From Streptomyces sp. VRA16 Mangrove soil (lineage in GTDB: Bacteria > Actinomycetota > Actinomycetes > Streptomycetales > Streptomycetaceae): a stretch of DNA of 64,000 bases. The notes under the pieces are model-generated. The model made no database searches. It saw only the letters and a list, made by a program, of their open reading frames with translations, and was not told where the DNA came from. Below are positions 17,093 to 26,702 of this stretch, one piece after another. Within the stretch, counting starts at the first letter, position 1; the number at the start of each line of letters is the position of its first letter. A program made the position numbers and the translations under genes. Location of the stretch: positions 434,001 through 498,000 of the forward strand of contig NZ_JAFVLN010000005.1 in the NCBI RefSeq assembly GCF_017377775.1. Reading direction: 5' to 3'.

Positions 17093-18241
17093 ATGTACGC
17101 AGCATCGTCCTCCGTGTCCGCCCCGCCCCGGCCGCTGCGTCCCGCCCGTCCGGTGGTCGGCGGCGGCCCGTACCTCGACCCCGCTCGGACGGGGTCCACG
17201 GCGCTCGGTGGCGTCGGCAGGACCCGGCGCGTCCCGGGGCTCGGCACGCAACCCGTCAGCGGGAGACTCGACTTGTCCGGCCCTCAGGGCGCCCAGCTGC
17301 GCACGGCGATCGCCTCGGTGCACCGGATCTGCCCGGAGTTCCATCCGGTGCAGGTGCTGCGCCGCAGCCCGCGGTCCGTGCTGCTCGTCGGTACGACAGG
17401 GCGCAGCACCGCCGTCGCGAAGTGTTTACTGGACCACTCCCCCGTGTGGGCGGAGCGGGTCAGGCACGAGATAGCCGCATACCGCTCGTTCGTCCGACAC
17501 CGGCCGCCGGTGCGGGTGCCGCGTCTCATCGCGGCGGACCCGGACAACGGCACGCTGGTGATCGAGCGGATGCCCGGCCGGGTGGCGGCCCTGCAGCGCC
17601 ACCCGGTCGAGGCACCGCCTCGGGCGGACATCCGCGCCGCGCTCGGCGCGATCTGCCGGCTCAACCAGTGGCGGCCTCCGGCGGGCACCTTCGACGCGCC
17701 GCTGGACTACGCTCAGCGGATCAACCGGTTCCACGATCTGGGCCTGCTGACCGACCGCGACATGGGTGACCTGCAGAAGCTGCTGCACGGCATCGCGCAC
17801 GCCTCGGGCCGCGGCGCGATGGGGCAGTTCTGCCACGGTGACGCCCTGCTGTCGAACATCCTGCTCTCCCCCGCGGGCCCGGTGCTCGTGGACTGGGAGC
17901 ACGCCGGCTGGTACCTGCCGGGCTACGACCTCGCGACACTGTGGGCGGTGCTCGGCGACGCCCCGGTGGCCCGCCGTCAGATCAGTCAGCTCGCCCAGTC
18001 CGGCGGTCCGGCCTCCCGTGACGCCTTCCTGGTCAATCTGATGCTCGTACTGACCCGGGAGATCCGGACGTACGAGACGGCACTGCAGCGTTCGATGCAC
18101 GACCAGGCCCCGACGGCACCGGCTCAGGCCCACTCCGGTGCTGTGCCGACCGGCGAGGAGCAGCGGCTGTTGCTGCGCCGTCTGCACGACGACTGCAACA
18201 TGGCGCGCAAGGCGGTGCGTGCGGCAGTCGGCACTCGCTGA
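17093..18241 (+). CDS. Aminoglycoside phosphotransferase (APH)-family kinase, with TTA codon
   Basis: A 382-residue protein of the APH/choline-kinase fold. The catalytic loop [10 protein letters not shown] (residues about 246-255; HGD with Asn five residues on) and the metal-binding DWEHAG motif are intact. The N-terminal 60 residues are low-complexity and Pro/Arg-rich. The start at 17093 (MYAASSSV) follows AAGGGA, though spacing is long. Codon 112 (17426-17428) is TTA, predicting bldA-dependent expression. It is divergent from the NsdA-like regulator. The substrate is unknown; many such kinases act on small alcohols or sugars, not antibiotics, so resistance should not be assumed. Confidence 0.82.
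   Translation: MYAASSSVSAPPRPLRPARPVVGGGPYLDPARTGSTALGGVGRTRRVPGLGTQPVSGRLDLSGPQGAQLRTAIASVHRICPEFHPVQVLRRSPRSVLLVGTTGRSTAVAKCLLDHSPVWAERVRHEIAAYRSFVRHRPPVRVPRLIAADPDNGTLVIERMPGRVAALQRHPVEAPPRADIRAALGAICRLNQWRPPAGTFDAPLDYAQRINRFHDLGLLTDRDMGDLQKLLHGIAHASGRGAMGQFCHGDALLSNILLSPAGPVLVDWEHAGWYLPGYDLATLWAVLGDAPVARRQISQLAQSGGPASRDAFLVNLMLVLTREIRTYETALQRSMHDQAPTAPAQAHSGAVPTGEEQRLLLRRLHDDCNMARKAVRAAVGTR
17426..17428 (+). other. TTA (bldA) codon in kinase gene
   Basis: In-frame TTA Leu codon (tgt-TTA-ctg). With the one in the phosphatase gene it brackets the NsdA-like regulator, suggesting developmental timing of this neighbourhood. Confidence 0.85.
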
Positions 18242-18250
18242 CGGGGACGG

Positions 18251-18294
18251 AGATCCGCGGTGCGCCGGGGTGGAGGATGGCGCACCGCGGATCT
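18251..18294 (+). terminator. Terminator after APH-like gene
   Basis: Arms from 18251 to 18266 and 18279 to 18294 are complementary over 16 bp (AGATCCGCGG...) around a 12-base loop, 10 bp after the stop codon. Confidence 0.85.
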
Positions 18295-18552
18295 TCCCGT
18301 TGTCCGGCACCCGGACGGTCCGCAACTCGTCCGCGCCACGCACACATTGGTCCACACCACTGACGCGCCGCAGGCGGCCGCACCGCCGCGCCGGAAACCC
18401 TCGCACACGCCTGCTGACATGGGAAATCCCACGAATCTCCGTTGTCCGTCCGATCATTGACGGATCGTCGGGGAGCCGATACCACTGACGCACGATCGGC
18501 CCCCGCACGCACCGCGCACCATCCCGAGATTCGTTGGTCCCTGGAGGCACCG
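18295..18552. promoter_or_regulatory. Upstream region of amidase gene
   Basis: About 260 bp without a gene. It is less GC-rich than flanking genes near 18400-18480 and should hold the amidase promoter. The amidase frame stays open to 18442 but without a good ribosome site there. Confidence 0.4.
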
Positions 18553-20544
18553 TTGCATCGTTCCCCGCGTACCGTCACTGGCAGAAACCCCGGCAGAAGC
18601 ACGCGTGCCCGGGCGGTGGGCACGCTCGCGACCGGAGCCCTGCTCCTTCCTCTTCTCGGTGCGGCCCCTCCGCAGGATTCGGTGGCACCGTCGTCCCGGC
18701 TGCAGAGCGCGTTCGCGTCCGCCGCGGCCGAGTACCAGGTGCCGCAGAGCGTGCTGCTCGGCGTCTCGTATCTCCAGTCGCGCTGGGACACGCACGCCGG
18801 CGCGCCGAGCGTCACCGGCGGGTACGGCCCGATGCACCTGACGGACGCCCGCACCGCCATCGCGAACACCGTGGCGTTCGACCACGCGGAGGGCGACGCG
18901 CGCGGCGACGACTCCCGTGCCCCGCTCGACGCCACGGAGGCGTCCCAGTCGGTGCCGAAGGAGTCGCAGCTCCCGGCCCGCCTCAAGACCCTGGTGCGCG
19001 CCGCCGATCTCACCGGTATCCCCGCCGATCAGCTGCGCACCGACGCGGCGGCGAACGTGCGGGGCGGCGCGGCCCTGCTCGCCGCGGCGCAGAAGCAGCT
19101 CGGCAAGCCGCTGAGCGACGACCCGGCCGACTGGTACGGCGCGGTCGCGAAGTTCTCCGGCGCTGACGACACGGCGACCGCGGCCACGTACGCCAATGAC
19201 GTCTTCGCGGTGATCCGCGACGGCGAGCGGCGCACGACGGACGCGGGGCAGAACGTGACGCTCGCCGCCGACGACGCGGCGCAGCCTGAGGCGGCGCAGC
19301 TCAGGGCGATGGGCCTGCGCACGACGAACGCCTCGGAGACGGAGTGCCCGAAGACCGTCTCGTGCGAGTGGATCCCGGCGCCGTACGAGGAGTTCGGCGA
19401 CGGCGACTACGGCAACCACGACCTGGCGGATCGGCCGAACGACCAGAGCATCGACTACATCGTCATCCACGACACGGAGGCGACGTGGGAGGAGACGCTC
19501 AAGCTGGTCCAGGACAAGACCTATCTGGCCTGGCACTACTCGCTGCGCTCCACGGACGGGCACATCGTGCAGTCCGTCAAGGCCAAGGACGTCGGCTGGC
19601 ACGCGGGCAACTGGTACGTCAACGCGAAGTCGATCGGCCTGGAGCACGAGGGTTTCCTCGCGCAGCCCGACGCCTGGTACACGGAGGAGATGTACCGGTC
19701 GTCGGCGCGCCTGGTGTCGTACCTGGCGAAGAAGTACGACATCCCGCTGAACCGGCAGCACATCCTCGGCCATGACACGGTGCCCGGCCCGACGGCGGGG
19801 ACGATCCCGTCGATGCACACGGACCCGGGCCCGTACTGGGACTGGGCGCACTACTTCGCGCTGATGGGCAAGCCGTTCCACCGCACCGCGGGTCCGGCCG
19901 GCGGCCTCGTGACCATCGACCCGCAGTTCGCCGAGAACCAGCCGGAGTTCACGGGCTGCGAGAAGGCGGGGGTGGCGTGCGCGCCGCACGGGTCGAGCGC
20001 GGTGCGCCTGTACACGGCGCCGAGCGAGGACGCCCCGCTGGTCAAGGACATCGGTCTGCGGCCGAAGGGCGACGCCTCGACGATCGACGTGAACGACATG
20101 GCGTCGCGCGTCTCGACCGGCCAGCAGTACGCGGTCGCGGGACGCGACGGCGACTGGACGGCGATCTGGTACCTGGGCCAGAAGGCCTGGTTCAAGAACC
20201 CGAAGAAGCAGCCGACCGCGGTCGGCGCCAAGGGACTCGTGGTGGTGCCGAAGGCGGGCGCGGACTCGGTCCCGGTGTACGGACGCGCCTACCCGGAGGC
20301 CGCCGCCTACCCGGCCGGGATGACGCCGCAGGCGATCTCCCCGCTGCCGTACAAGCTGCTGGCGGGTCAGCGCTATGTGATCGGCGGGAAGACGAAGGGC
20401 GAGTACTTCTACTCCCCCACCTTCGACACGACGACGCACAAGGTGGTCAAGGGCAGCGACGAGTACTACGAGATCCAGTTCGGGCACCGCATCGCCTATG
20501 TGCGGGCGGCGGATGTGCAGGTGGTTCCCTCCACGGTGTCGTGA
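18553..20544 (+). CDS. Secreted N-acetylmuramoyl-L-alanine amidase (Amidase_2)
   Basis: A 663-residue exported cell-wall hydrolase. The start is TTG at 18553, five bases after GGAGG; it gives a basic N-region (MHRSPRTVTGRNPGRSTRAR) and hydrophobic core (VGTLATGALLLPLLGA). Residues about 50-200 resemble a lysozyme/transglycosylase-like domain (SAFASAAAEYQVPQSVLLGV then YLQSRWDTHAG). The Amidase_2/PGRP zinc domain spans about 305-445, with YIVIHDTE (zinc His), WHAGNWYVN, and HILGHDTVPGPT giving the second His. Two SH3-like segments follow (VRLYTAPSEDAPLV and later). It likely cleaves the amide between muramic acid and L-Ala. The N-terminal domain could target or assist and its activity is uncertain. 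Confidence 0.88.
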   Translation: MHRSPRTVTGRNPGRSTRARAVGTLATGALLLPLLGAAPPQDSVAPSSRLQSAFASAAAEYQVPQSVLLGVSYLQSRWDTHAGAPSVTGGYGPMHLTDARTAIANTVAFDHAEGDARGDDSRAPLDATEASQSVPKESQLPARLKTLVRAADLTGIPADQLRTDAAANVRGGAALLAAAQKQLGKPLSDDPADWYGAVAKFSGADDTATAATYANDVFAVIRDGERRTTDAGQNVTLAADDAAQPEAAQLRAMGLRTTNASETECPKTVSCEWIPAPYEEFGDGDYGNHDLADRPNDQSIDYIVIHDTEATWEETLKLVQDKTYLAWHYSLRSTDGHIVQSVKAKDVGWHAGNWYVNAKSIGLEHEGFLAQPDAWYTEEMYRSSARLVSYLAKKYDIPLNRQHILGHDTVPGPTAGTIPSMHTDPGPYWDWAHYFALMGKPFHRTAGPAGGLVTIDPQFAENQPEFTGCEKAGVACAPHGSSAVRLYTAPSEDAPLVKDIGLRPKGDASTIDVNDMASRVSTGQQYAVAGRDGDWTAIWYLGQKAWFKNPKKQPTAVGAKGLVVVPKAGADSVPVYGRAYPEAAAYPAGMTPQAISPLPYKLLAGQRYVIGGKTKGEYFYSPTFDTTTHKVVKGSDEYYEIQFGHRIAYVRAADVQVVPSTVS

Positions 20545-20566
20545 CACCGCTTGAGGGGTGAGGCAT

Positions 20567-20602
20567 CGGGCCCGGGTTCGCACGGATGCGAACCCGGGCC
20601 CG
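20567..20602. terminator. Bidirectional terminator between amidase and GH95
   Basis: A perfect 16-bp stem (20567-20582 with 20587-20602) and 4-base loop CGGA, between two convergent genes. Confidence 0.92.
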
Positions 20603-20612
20603 CGCTCTTGCG

Positions 20613-22997
20613 TCAGTCGAAGACGTAGCGGCGCCCGGCCACCGCCTTGAGGGTCTTCTCGCCGAACAGGGTGCTGCGCAGGGCGAGTCGGCAGGTGCGG
20701 TTCGCGGTGACGACGACCCGGGTGGCACGGCCCGCCGCCCACTCGATGTCCACGGTGGCGCCGCCGCGGGCCCGCAGTCCGCGCACCGATCCCTCGGGCC
20801 AGCTCGCGGGGAGTGCGGGCAGGATCTCGATGACGTCGAACTGGCTCTGCAGCAGCATCTCGACGACGCCCGATGTGGCCCCGAAGTTGCCATCGATCTG
20901 GAACGGCGGATGGGTGTCCCACAGGTTGGGCAGCGTGGACGCCTTGAGCTGTTCGGCGAGCATCTTGTGCGCGTGGTCGCCGTCGCGCAGCCGCGCCCAG
21001 AAGTTGATCTTCCACGCCTTGGACCAGCCGGTGCCGCCGTCGCCGCGGGCGGTGAGGGAGACCTTGGCCGCGTCGGCCCACGTGCTGCCCGGCTCGATCT
21101 GGCGCCCGGGGTGGAGGGCGTAGAGGTGCGAGACGTGCCGGTGGTCGTCGGTCGGGCTGTCGAGGTCGGTCTTCCACTCCTGGAGCTGCCCCCAGGATCC
21201 GATGCGCAGGCCGGGGTCCAACTTCTCCAGGGCGTCGGAGAGTTGCTTCCGGAAGGACGCGGTGTCGCCCAACGTGCCCGCGGCTTCGAGGGTGTTGGTG
21301 AGCAGGTCGTGCACGATCTGCTGCGACATGGCGGCGCCGGCGCTGAAGTCGCCGTGTTCGGGCGAGTAACTGGGCGTCACCACAAGGGTGTTGTCGCGCG
21401 GATCGGTACGCAGGTTGTCGAGCCAGAACTCGGCGGCGGACTTCATCAGCGGGTACGCCGTGGTGCGCAGGTAGTCGGTGGAGCCGCCGAAGCGGTAGTG
21501 CTCGTAGAGCTGGGCGGTGAGCCAGGCGGCGGCTTCGGGGAACCAGAAGGCGGTCGACCAGTCGTGCACGCCCGTGAAGCCGTACGGGTTGGTCTCGTTG
21601 TGCACCACCCAGCCGCGGCTGCCGAACATCTCCTTGGCCGTACGTTCCCCGGGGGCGCGCAGCGCCGCCACGAACCGGTCGTAGGGGGCGGTGGTCTCGG
21701 CCAGGTTGGCGGCCTCGGCGAGCCAGTAGTTCATCTGGAGGTTGATGTTGACGTGGTAGTCGGCGGACCAGGGCGGGCTCGTCGACTGGTTCCACACGCC
21801 CTGGAGGTTGGCGGGCAGCGAACCCGGGCGCGAGGAGGCGATGAGGAGGTAGCGGCCGTACTGGAAGAAGAGCGCTTCGAGGGCCCGGTCGGCGGCGGTG
21901 GCCCCGCCCGCGTACCGCTTGAGGAGTTGGTCGGTGGGGACGTCCGGGGGCGGGGTCTGCCGGATGTCGAGGGCGACCCGGTCGAAGAGCGCGCGGTGGT
22001 CGCGGAGGTGGCGGGCGCGCAGCGCGGCGTGGTCCCGGGCGGCGGCCCGGTCGACCGCGGCGGTGACGGCCGGGTGCGGGTCGCTGCCGCGGTAGTCGGG
22101 GTAGGTGTCCGCGTAGTCGGTCCCGGCGGCGAGGACGAACGAGGCGCTGTCCGCGCCGGTGACGGTGAGGCTGCCGTCGCTGTTCGCGGTGAGGGTGCCG
22201 CCGTCGTGCCGGACCCGGATCTGGGCCTCGAACGTCAGCCCGTTGTCGGCGAGTTGACCGCGGACGGTGATGCGGTCGCCGGTCGCGGTGGCCGTGAAGT
22301 CGGTGCGCGGCGAGGTGTAGCGCAGAGTGAAGGTGACGCTGCCGGGCCGCTCGGCCCACAGCCGTCCCGCGAGCACCGCGTCGGGGTACGAGGCGAGGAA
22401 CTCGCGGTGGTGGACGGTGTCCCGGTGGGTGTACGTGACCGTGGCGAGCGCGGTGCGCAGGTCGAGGGCGCGCCGGTAGTCGGCGGGGGTGGTGGCGGGT
22501 GCGTCGGGCAGGTCGAGGTGGAGGTCGCCGAAGGTCTGGTGTGCGCCGTAACCGATACGTGGCTGGCCGAGTGCGGCGGCGACGGTGTCGGGGTCGAGCG
22601 TCGTCTCCTCGTCGAGCCGGCCCTGGATGTCGGCGAGGGCGGTGGGCCGGGGGCTGCGCCAGTTGCCGAAGTCGTACCCGCTCCGTGCGCCGGGGCCGCC
22701 GGTCCACAGCGTCTTCTCGTTGAGCTGGAGCCGTTCGGAGGCGAGGGTGCCGAAGACGCTCGCGCCGAGCGCGCCGCCGCCGATGGGTAGCGATTCGCGC
22801 TCCCAGTCGGTGGCGGGCGTTGTGTACCAGAGCCGCAATTCATCGGATGGCTCGGGGTTGGCTTCGTCGGCGGCTGCCGCCGTGCCGAGCGGGCCGAGCC
22901 CGGTGGTCAGCGCGGCAGCACCGGCAGCCGCGCCCTTCATGGTGGATCTTCGCGTGATTCCGTTGACCGTGGAGTGCTCAGGATTCGCGGAAGGCAT
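20613..22997 (-). CDS. Tat-exported GH95 alpha-L-fucosidase-like enzyme
   Basis: A 794-residue family GH95 glycosidase. The N-terminus has a twin-arginine signal ([19 protein letters not shown], ending AAAADEA near residue 45). Family landmarks are [18 protein letters not shown](G)GALGASVFG at the start of the N-terminal beta-domain, [26 protein letters not shown] in the (alpha/alpha)6 barrel with the Asn pair that activates water in the family, SYSPEHG with the likely general acid Glu, and [18 protein letters not shown]95 removes terminal alpha-1,2-L-fucose, with some members acting on L-galactose. The single-gene setting gives no partner. It converges on the amidase gene with a shared terminator. 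Confidence 0.9.
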   Translation of the reverse strand: MPSANPEHSTVNGITRRSTMKGAAAGAAALTTGLGPLGTAAAADEANPEPSDELRLWYTTPATDWERESLPIGGGALGASVFGTLASERLQLNEKTLWTGGPGARSGYDFGNWRSPRPTALADIQGRLDEETTLDPDTVAAALGQPRIGYGAHQTFGDLHLDLPDAPATTPADYRRALDLRTALATVTYTHRDTVHHREFLASYPDAVLAGRLWAERPGSVTFTLRYTSPRTDFTATATGDRITVRGQLADNGLTFEAQIRVRHDGGTLTANSDGSLTVTGADSASFVLAAGTDYADTYPDYRGSDPHPAVTAAVDRAAARDHAALRARHLRDHRALFDRVALDIRQTPPPDVPTDQLLKRYAGGATAADRALEALFFQYGRYLLIASSRPGSLPANLQGVWNQSTSPPWSADYHVNINLQMNYWLAEAANLAETTAPYDRFVAALRAPGERTAKEMFGSRGWVVHNETNPYGFTGVHDWSTAFWFPEAAAWLTAQLYEHYRFGGSTDYLRTTAYPLMKSAAEFWLDNLRTDPRDNTLVVTPSYSPEHGDFSAGAAMSQQIVHDLLTNTLEAAGTLGDTASFRKQLSDALEKLDPGLRIGSWGQLQEWKTDLDSPTDDHRHVSHLYALHPGRQIEPGSTWADAAKVSLTARGDGGTGWSKAWKINFWARLRDGDHAHKMLAEQLKASTLPNLWDTHPPFQIDGNFGATSGVVEMLLQSQFDVIEILPALPASWPEGSVRGLRARGGATVDIEWAAGRATRVVVTANRTCRLALRSTLFGEKTLKAVAGRRYVFD

Positions 22998-23057
22998 GCC
23001 TCGTCACGCTAGAGGTCCGATGACTCCGCGACAAGAGGTGTGACACGAGTGGGCGGC

Positions 23058-23555
23058 TCAGCCCTGCTGGAACAGCTCCGCGGGCAGCGGCTTGAGCAGC
23101 GCGTACAGGTCGTCGGTGATCGGACGGTCCCAGGACGCGATGGTCACCAGCACATTGTCGCTGCGGTCGAACTGGACGCAGGAGATGCGTGTCTCGGAGA
23201 GCTTGAGGCGGCGCACGATGAGGAGGTTGTCGCCCTGCATCACCGGGACGTCCTCGACCTCGGTGACGGTGACCTCCTCGTCGTTCTCCAGCGCGATGAG
23301 CAGCTGGGCGACCTCGAAGGGGATCTCGCCCTCGGCGACCTCGCGGGCCGGGGAGCCCTCCGGCAGGTTGCCGATCACCATCGCGGGGCCGCGGCCGCCG
23401 AACAGGTCGTAGCGCAGGAAGACACCCTGGCAGCTTCCGTCGGGAGCGGGCAGCAGGCCCGCGCCGAGGTTGCCCGGCCAGTCGCCCGGGTCCATGGCCA
23501 GGACATCGAAGTCGGGGCCCGCGGGGGTCGCTGCGCGGCGGCGGAGGAAGGACAT
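23058..23555 (-). CDS. Conserved actinobacterial protein, function unknown
   Basis: A 165-residue acidic protein (MSFLRRRAATPAGPDFDVLAMDPGDWPGNLGAG, split as MSFLRRRAATPAG and PDFDVLAMDPGDWPG). No membrane segment, signal peptide or named motif was recognised. Coding is supported by strong codon bias and a clear start at 23555. It lies 46 bp upstream, in transcription direction downstream, of the LAL regulator gene, so the two could be co-transcribed. No function is proposed. Confidence 0.75.
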   Translation of the reverse strand: MSFLRRRAATPAGPDFDVLAMDPGDWPGNLGAGLLPAPDGSCQGVFLRYDLFGGRGPAMVIGNLPEGSPAREVAEGEIPFEVAQLLIALENDEEVTVTEVEDVPVMQGDNLLIVRRLKLSETRISCVQFDRSDNVLVTIASWDRPITDDLYALLKPLPAELFQQG

Positions 23556-23601
23556 GCGGCCATGGTACGTCGCCTGCGCCCCTTCTCCCGCGTCGGGGTT
23601 C

Positions 23602-26499
23602 TCAGCGCTCCGGCCCGCCCAGCGCGGCGGCGAGCCCGGCCCGGTCCGTGCCGACCTTCCGGTACACCGCGGAGAGCAGCCGCACGACGGCCGTCTCCTC
23701 CAGGTGCAGCTCGGTGCCGATCTCCGCGGGGCACAGACCGCGTGCCGCGCAGGCCGCGGCGGCCCGCTCGCGGGTGGTCAGGGCGTCGGTGGCCGCCTCG
23801 TGCAGCGGGCGGGGCCGCAGGCCCGCCGCCGCGAGTTCGTCCCCGGCCCGCTCCACCAGACCGTCGGCCCCGCAGCCCGCGGCCGCTTCCAGGCCCCGGT
23901 ACAGGTGGTCGGCGGCCTCCTTGGCGCGGCCGGTCCGCCGGCTCTCCGCGCCGAGGGCGACGAGCGAGCAGGCCAGTTCGTACCCGGCCGGTGAGCGCTC
24001 CAGGTGGGCGACGGACTCCTCCAGGAGTTTGCCGCGGACGGCGCCGTAGGAGACCTCGGCGGCGGCGCGCAGGGCCTGCCCGATCGCGGAGGGGGCGCCG
24101 AAGTGCCGGGCCCGTTCCACGGCGTCGTGCGCCAGGGCGACCGCGCGGTCGGGGGCGTCGTGCGCCTCGGCGCGGGCGAGGTGGAGCTGCCAGGGGCACC
24201 AGGCCGGGTTGCGCATGCCGCGGGGGTCGAGGCGGCGCCCCGCGGAGGCGAGCTCCGCCGCGGCCTCCTCGGTGCGGCCGAGGGCGAGCAGCAGCTCTCC
24301 GTACACGGTCTGCGCGTCGGGGAAGACGACGGCGGCGGGGAACGGCGGGCCGAAGCCGTGGGCCTGTGCGGCCTGCTGCGCCTCGGTGACGCGGCCGCGC
24401 GCGAGCAGTACCTCGACGAGGACGCCGACGGCGTACCAGTGCGCGGGGGTGCCGGGTCCCACGCGCTGGGCCAGGCGCAGTCCCGCGCGGACGAAGTCCT
24501 CGGCCTCGGCGAGGCGGCCGCGCCGGTAGCGGACGTAGGCGAGCAGTGTGTACGCGAAGGAGAGGTGGGCGCCGCGCCAGCCCGCGCGCTCGAAGTCGGC
24601 GATGCCCTCGATGAAGAGTTCCTCGGTGCGGCCCGGCCGGTCGGCGTACATGAACGCCATGGCGACCAGGACGGGCACCTCGAAGCCGCGGTCCTCGTCG
24701 GCCGCCCAGCACAGGCCGCCCGCGAGGGCGCGCTCGGCGTGCCGGAGCACGACGTCGGTGGGTTCGCCGCGCAGGGTGGCGTCCCAGGTGCGCAGGCCGA
24801 TGATGTACCGCTCGGTGAGGTCGCGGCCGGTGAGCCGGTCGGCGAGTTTGGCGAGGCGCCGGGAGCGGGCCGGGGACTCGGGTTCGTCGGCGCGGAAGGC
24901 GTCCCACATGAACTGTTCGGCCTGCATGCGCAGGCGGACCCGGGCGTCGCCGGTGGTGCGGATCTCCCGGGCGAGGGTCTCGGACGCCTCGGCGAGGCGG
25001 TCGCTGTGGGCGAGCACCTGGGATAGGCGGTAGACGATGCCGTGGCGCAGCGCCGGGTCGGTGACGGGTTCGGCGAGCGCGGCGCGCAGGTGGTTGACCG
25101 TGGTGGCGGGCTCGGTGAGCAGGGAGGCGCTGCCGAGTTCGTAGAGGACGGCGGCGCGGTCGCCGTCGCGCGGGGGTTCGCGCAGGGCGCGGGCGAGATA
25201 GCGACGCGCGGCGTCGGGGGCGCCGGCGCGGACGGTCTCGCGGGCGGCGGCGCGCAGCTCCCTGACCACCCACGGGTCGCCGTCGGGGTGGGTCTCCAGG
25301 AGATGCCGGGCGGCGGCCGAGGAGCCGAGTCCCGCGTTGACGACGGTCCAGGCCGCCTGGCCGTGCAGGGCGACGCGGACGGGTCCCGGGATGGCGCGGT
25401 AGACGGCGGTGGCGATGAGCGGGTGGACGAATTCGAGGGTGTCCCCGCCGGTCAGGATGCGGGCGGCGCGCAGCCGGTCGGCGGCGTCGGCGGCCTCTTC
25501 GGCGCCCAACCCGGCGACGCCCGACGCGAGTTCGGGGGAGATCTCGGTGCCGAGGACGGCGCAGGCCCAGGCGAAGCGGACGGTGGAGGCGCTCAGCCGT
25601 TCCAGTCGGGCGATCAGACCGCTGCCCTTGACGGCGGCGGCGAGGTCGCGGAGCAGGTGGGCGTCGTTCTCGGTCGGGACGAGACCGCGGTCGTGCACCT
25701 TGGCGGTGAGTTCGACGGTCTCGAAGGGATTGCCCGCGGTGACGACCCAGCACTCGCGGCAGAACGCGTCGTCGGCGTGCGGGCCGAGGGACTCGCGCAC
25801 GAGGCGGGCGACGGCGGGCGGGCTGAGCGGTTCGAGGCCGAGCGGGCGCTGCCCGCAGCGGCCGGGCAGTCCGCGCAGGGCCTCGCCGTACTCGGGCAGT
25901 TCCTCGGGCCGGTAGGCGACGACGAGGAGCAGCGGCAGTTCCTCGGCGCGGGGTGCGAACGCGGCGAGCCAGCTGAGCGACTCCGGGTCGGCCCAGTGGG
26001 CGTCGTCGAGGACGAGGACCATGGGCGCACGCTGCAGAGCGAGGTGGGTGAGCACCCAGTCGAGCCCGTCGCGCAGGCCCTGCGGGTCGGGCGGGGCGCC
26101 GCCGGTCGCCGCGCACAGGCCGAGGGCGGGGCCCACGATCGCGTACCAACTGCCGAGCCTGGCCCGGAGTTCGGGCTCGGGCATGGCGGCGAGCTGCGGC
26201 TGGATCAGCTGGCGTGCGACGTGGAAGGCGACACCCTGTTCCTGGTCTCCGCCGCGGGCGTACAGGACGGTGCAGCCGCGGGCGGCGGCGCGCCTGCGGA
26301 CCTCGGCGAGCAGGGTCGTCTTGCCTAGTCCCGCGGGCGCGGCGACGGCGAGCAGGGCGCCGTGCGGCCGGTCGGGCGGGTCGATGCCGTGCCGCATCCC
26401 CGTGAGCTCGCCCAGCGCTCCGTCGACCGCGGCGAGTTCGCTCTCGCGCTCGAACAGCGTCCGCCGTCCCGTGCCGCCGCGGCCCTCGCGCTGCGTCAT
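23602..26499 (-). CDS. LAL-type LuxR regulator (large ATP-binding)
   Basis: A 965-residue regulator. The N-terminal AAA-type module has Walker A APAGLGKTT (K60) and Walker B LVLDDAHWAD (near residue 160). A long central region of helical TPR-like repeats follows, and the C-terminus carries a LuxR HTH (about residues 895-955: DALTTRERAAAACAARGLCPAEIGTELHL read as DALTTRERAA... and AEIGTELHLEETAVVRLLSAVYRKVG). Such proteins couple ATP or ligand sensing to activation of secondary-metabolite or sugar genes. The start at 26499 has a GGGAGGGGG ribosome site. The HTH is somewhat degenerate ('CAARGLCPAEIG' instead of 'LAAQGLSNREIA'). No target is evident nearby. Confidence 0.9.
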   Translation of the reverse strand: MTQREGRGGTGRRTLFERESELAAVDGALGELTGMRHGIDPPDRPHGALLAVAAPAGLGKTTLLAEVRRRAAARGCTVLYARGGDQEQGVAFHVARQLIQPQLAAMPEPELRARLGSWYAIVGPALGLCAATGGAPPDPQGLRDGLDWVLTHLALQRAPMVLVLDDAHWADPESLSWLAAFAPRAEELPLLLVVAYRPEELPEYGEALRGLPGRCGQRPLGLEPLSPPAVARLVRESLGPHADDAFCRECWVVTAGNPFETVELTAKVHDRGLVPTENDAHLLRDLAAAVKGSGLIARLERLSASTVRFAWACAVLGTEISPELASGVAGLGAEEAADAADRLRAARILTGGDTLEFVHPLIATAVYRAIPGPVRVALHGQAAWTVVNAGLGSSAAARHLLETHPDGDPWVVRELRAAARETVRAGAPDAARRYLARALREPPRDGDRAAVLYELGSASLLTEPATTVNHLRAALAEPVTDPALRHGIVYRLSQVLAHSDRLAEASETLAREIRTTGDARVRLRMQAEQFMWDAFRADEPESPARSRRLAKLADRLTGRDLTERYIIGLRTWDATLRGEPTDVVLRHAERALAGGLCWAADEDRGFEVPVLVAMAFMYADRPGRTEELFIEGIADFERAGWRGAHLSFAYTLLAYVRYRRGRLAEAEDFVRAGLRLAQRVGPGTPAHWYAVGVLVEVLLARGRVTEAQQAAQAHGFGPPFPAAVVFPDAQTVYGELLLALGRTEEAAAELASAGRRLDPRGMRNPAWCPWQLHLARAEAHDAPDRAVALAHDAVERARHFGAPSAIGQALRAAAEVSYGAVRGKLLEESVAHLERSPAGYELACSLVALGAESRRTGRAKEAADHLYRGLEAAAGCGADGLVERAGDELAAAGLRPRPLHEAATDALTTRERAAAACAARGLCPAEIGTELHLEETAVVRLLSAVYRKVGTDRAGLAAALGGPER

Positions 26500-26702
26500 G
26501 GCGCACCCCCTCCCGCGACGGCGCCACCGGCGCGGGGAGCCGGTGCGTGCCACGGGTTCCAGGGGCTCAGCGTACGCCGACGCGACCGGAGCGGAGCTGC
26601 GCACGCGGGAGTCGGGGCGTGCGGTGCGGACGAGCCGGACGCCGGCGCCGGCGCCTCGGCTCGTAGGATCCCGGCACCACCGGCGTGAAGGGAGCGTCCT
26701 GC

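Noticed and set aside
17093-18241. Aminoglycoside resistance gene
   Set aside because: The kinase fold is clear but the APH superfamily includes many metabolic kinases; no resistance-specific context or motif is present.
18454-22707. A 1417-codon reverse frame over the amidase and GH95 genes
   Set aside because: Shadow frame made of Arg/Pro/Gly-rich sequence crossing two confirmed genes on different strands and a terminator.
23375-26527. A 1050-codon reverse frame in the LAL regulator region
   Set aside because: Same strand but a different frame from the LAL gene; Arg/Pro-rich with no domain, while the LAL frame has Walker and LuxR motifs.
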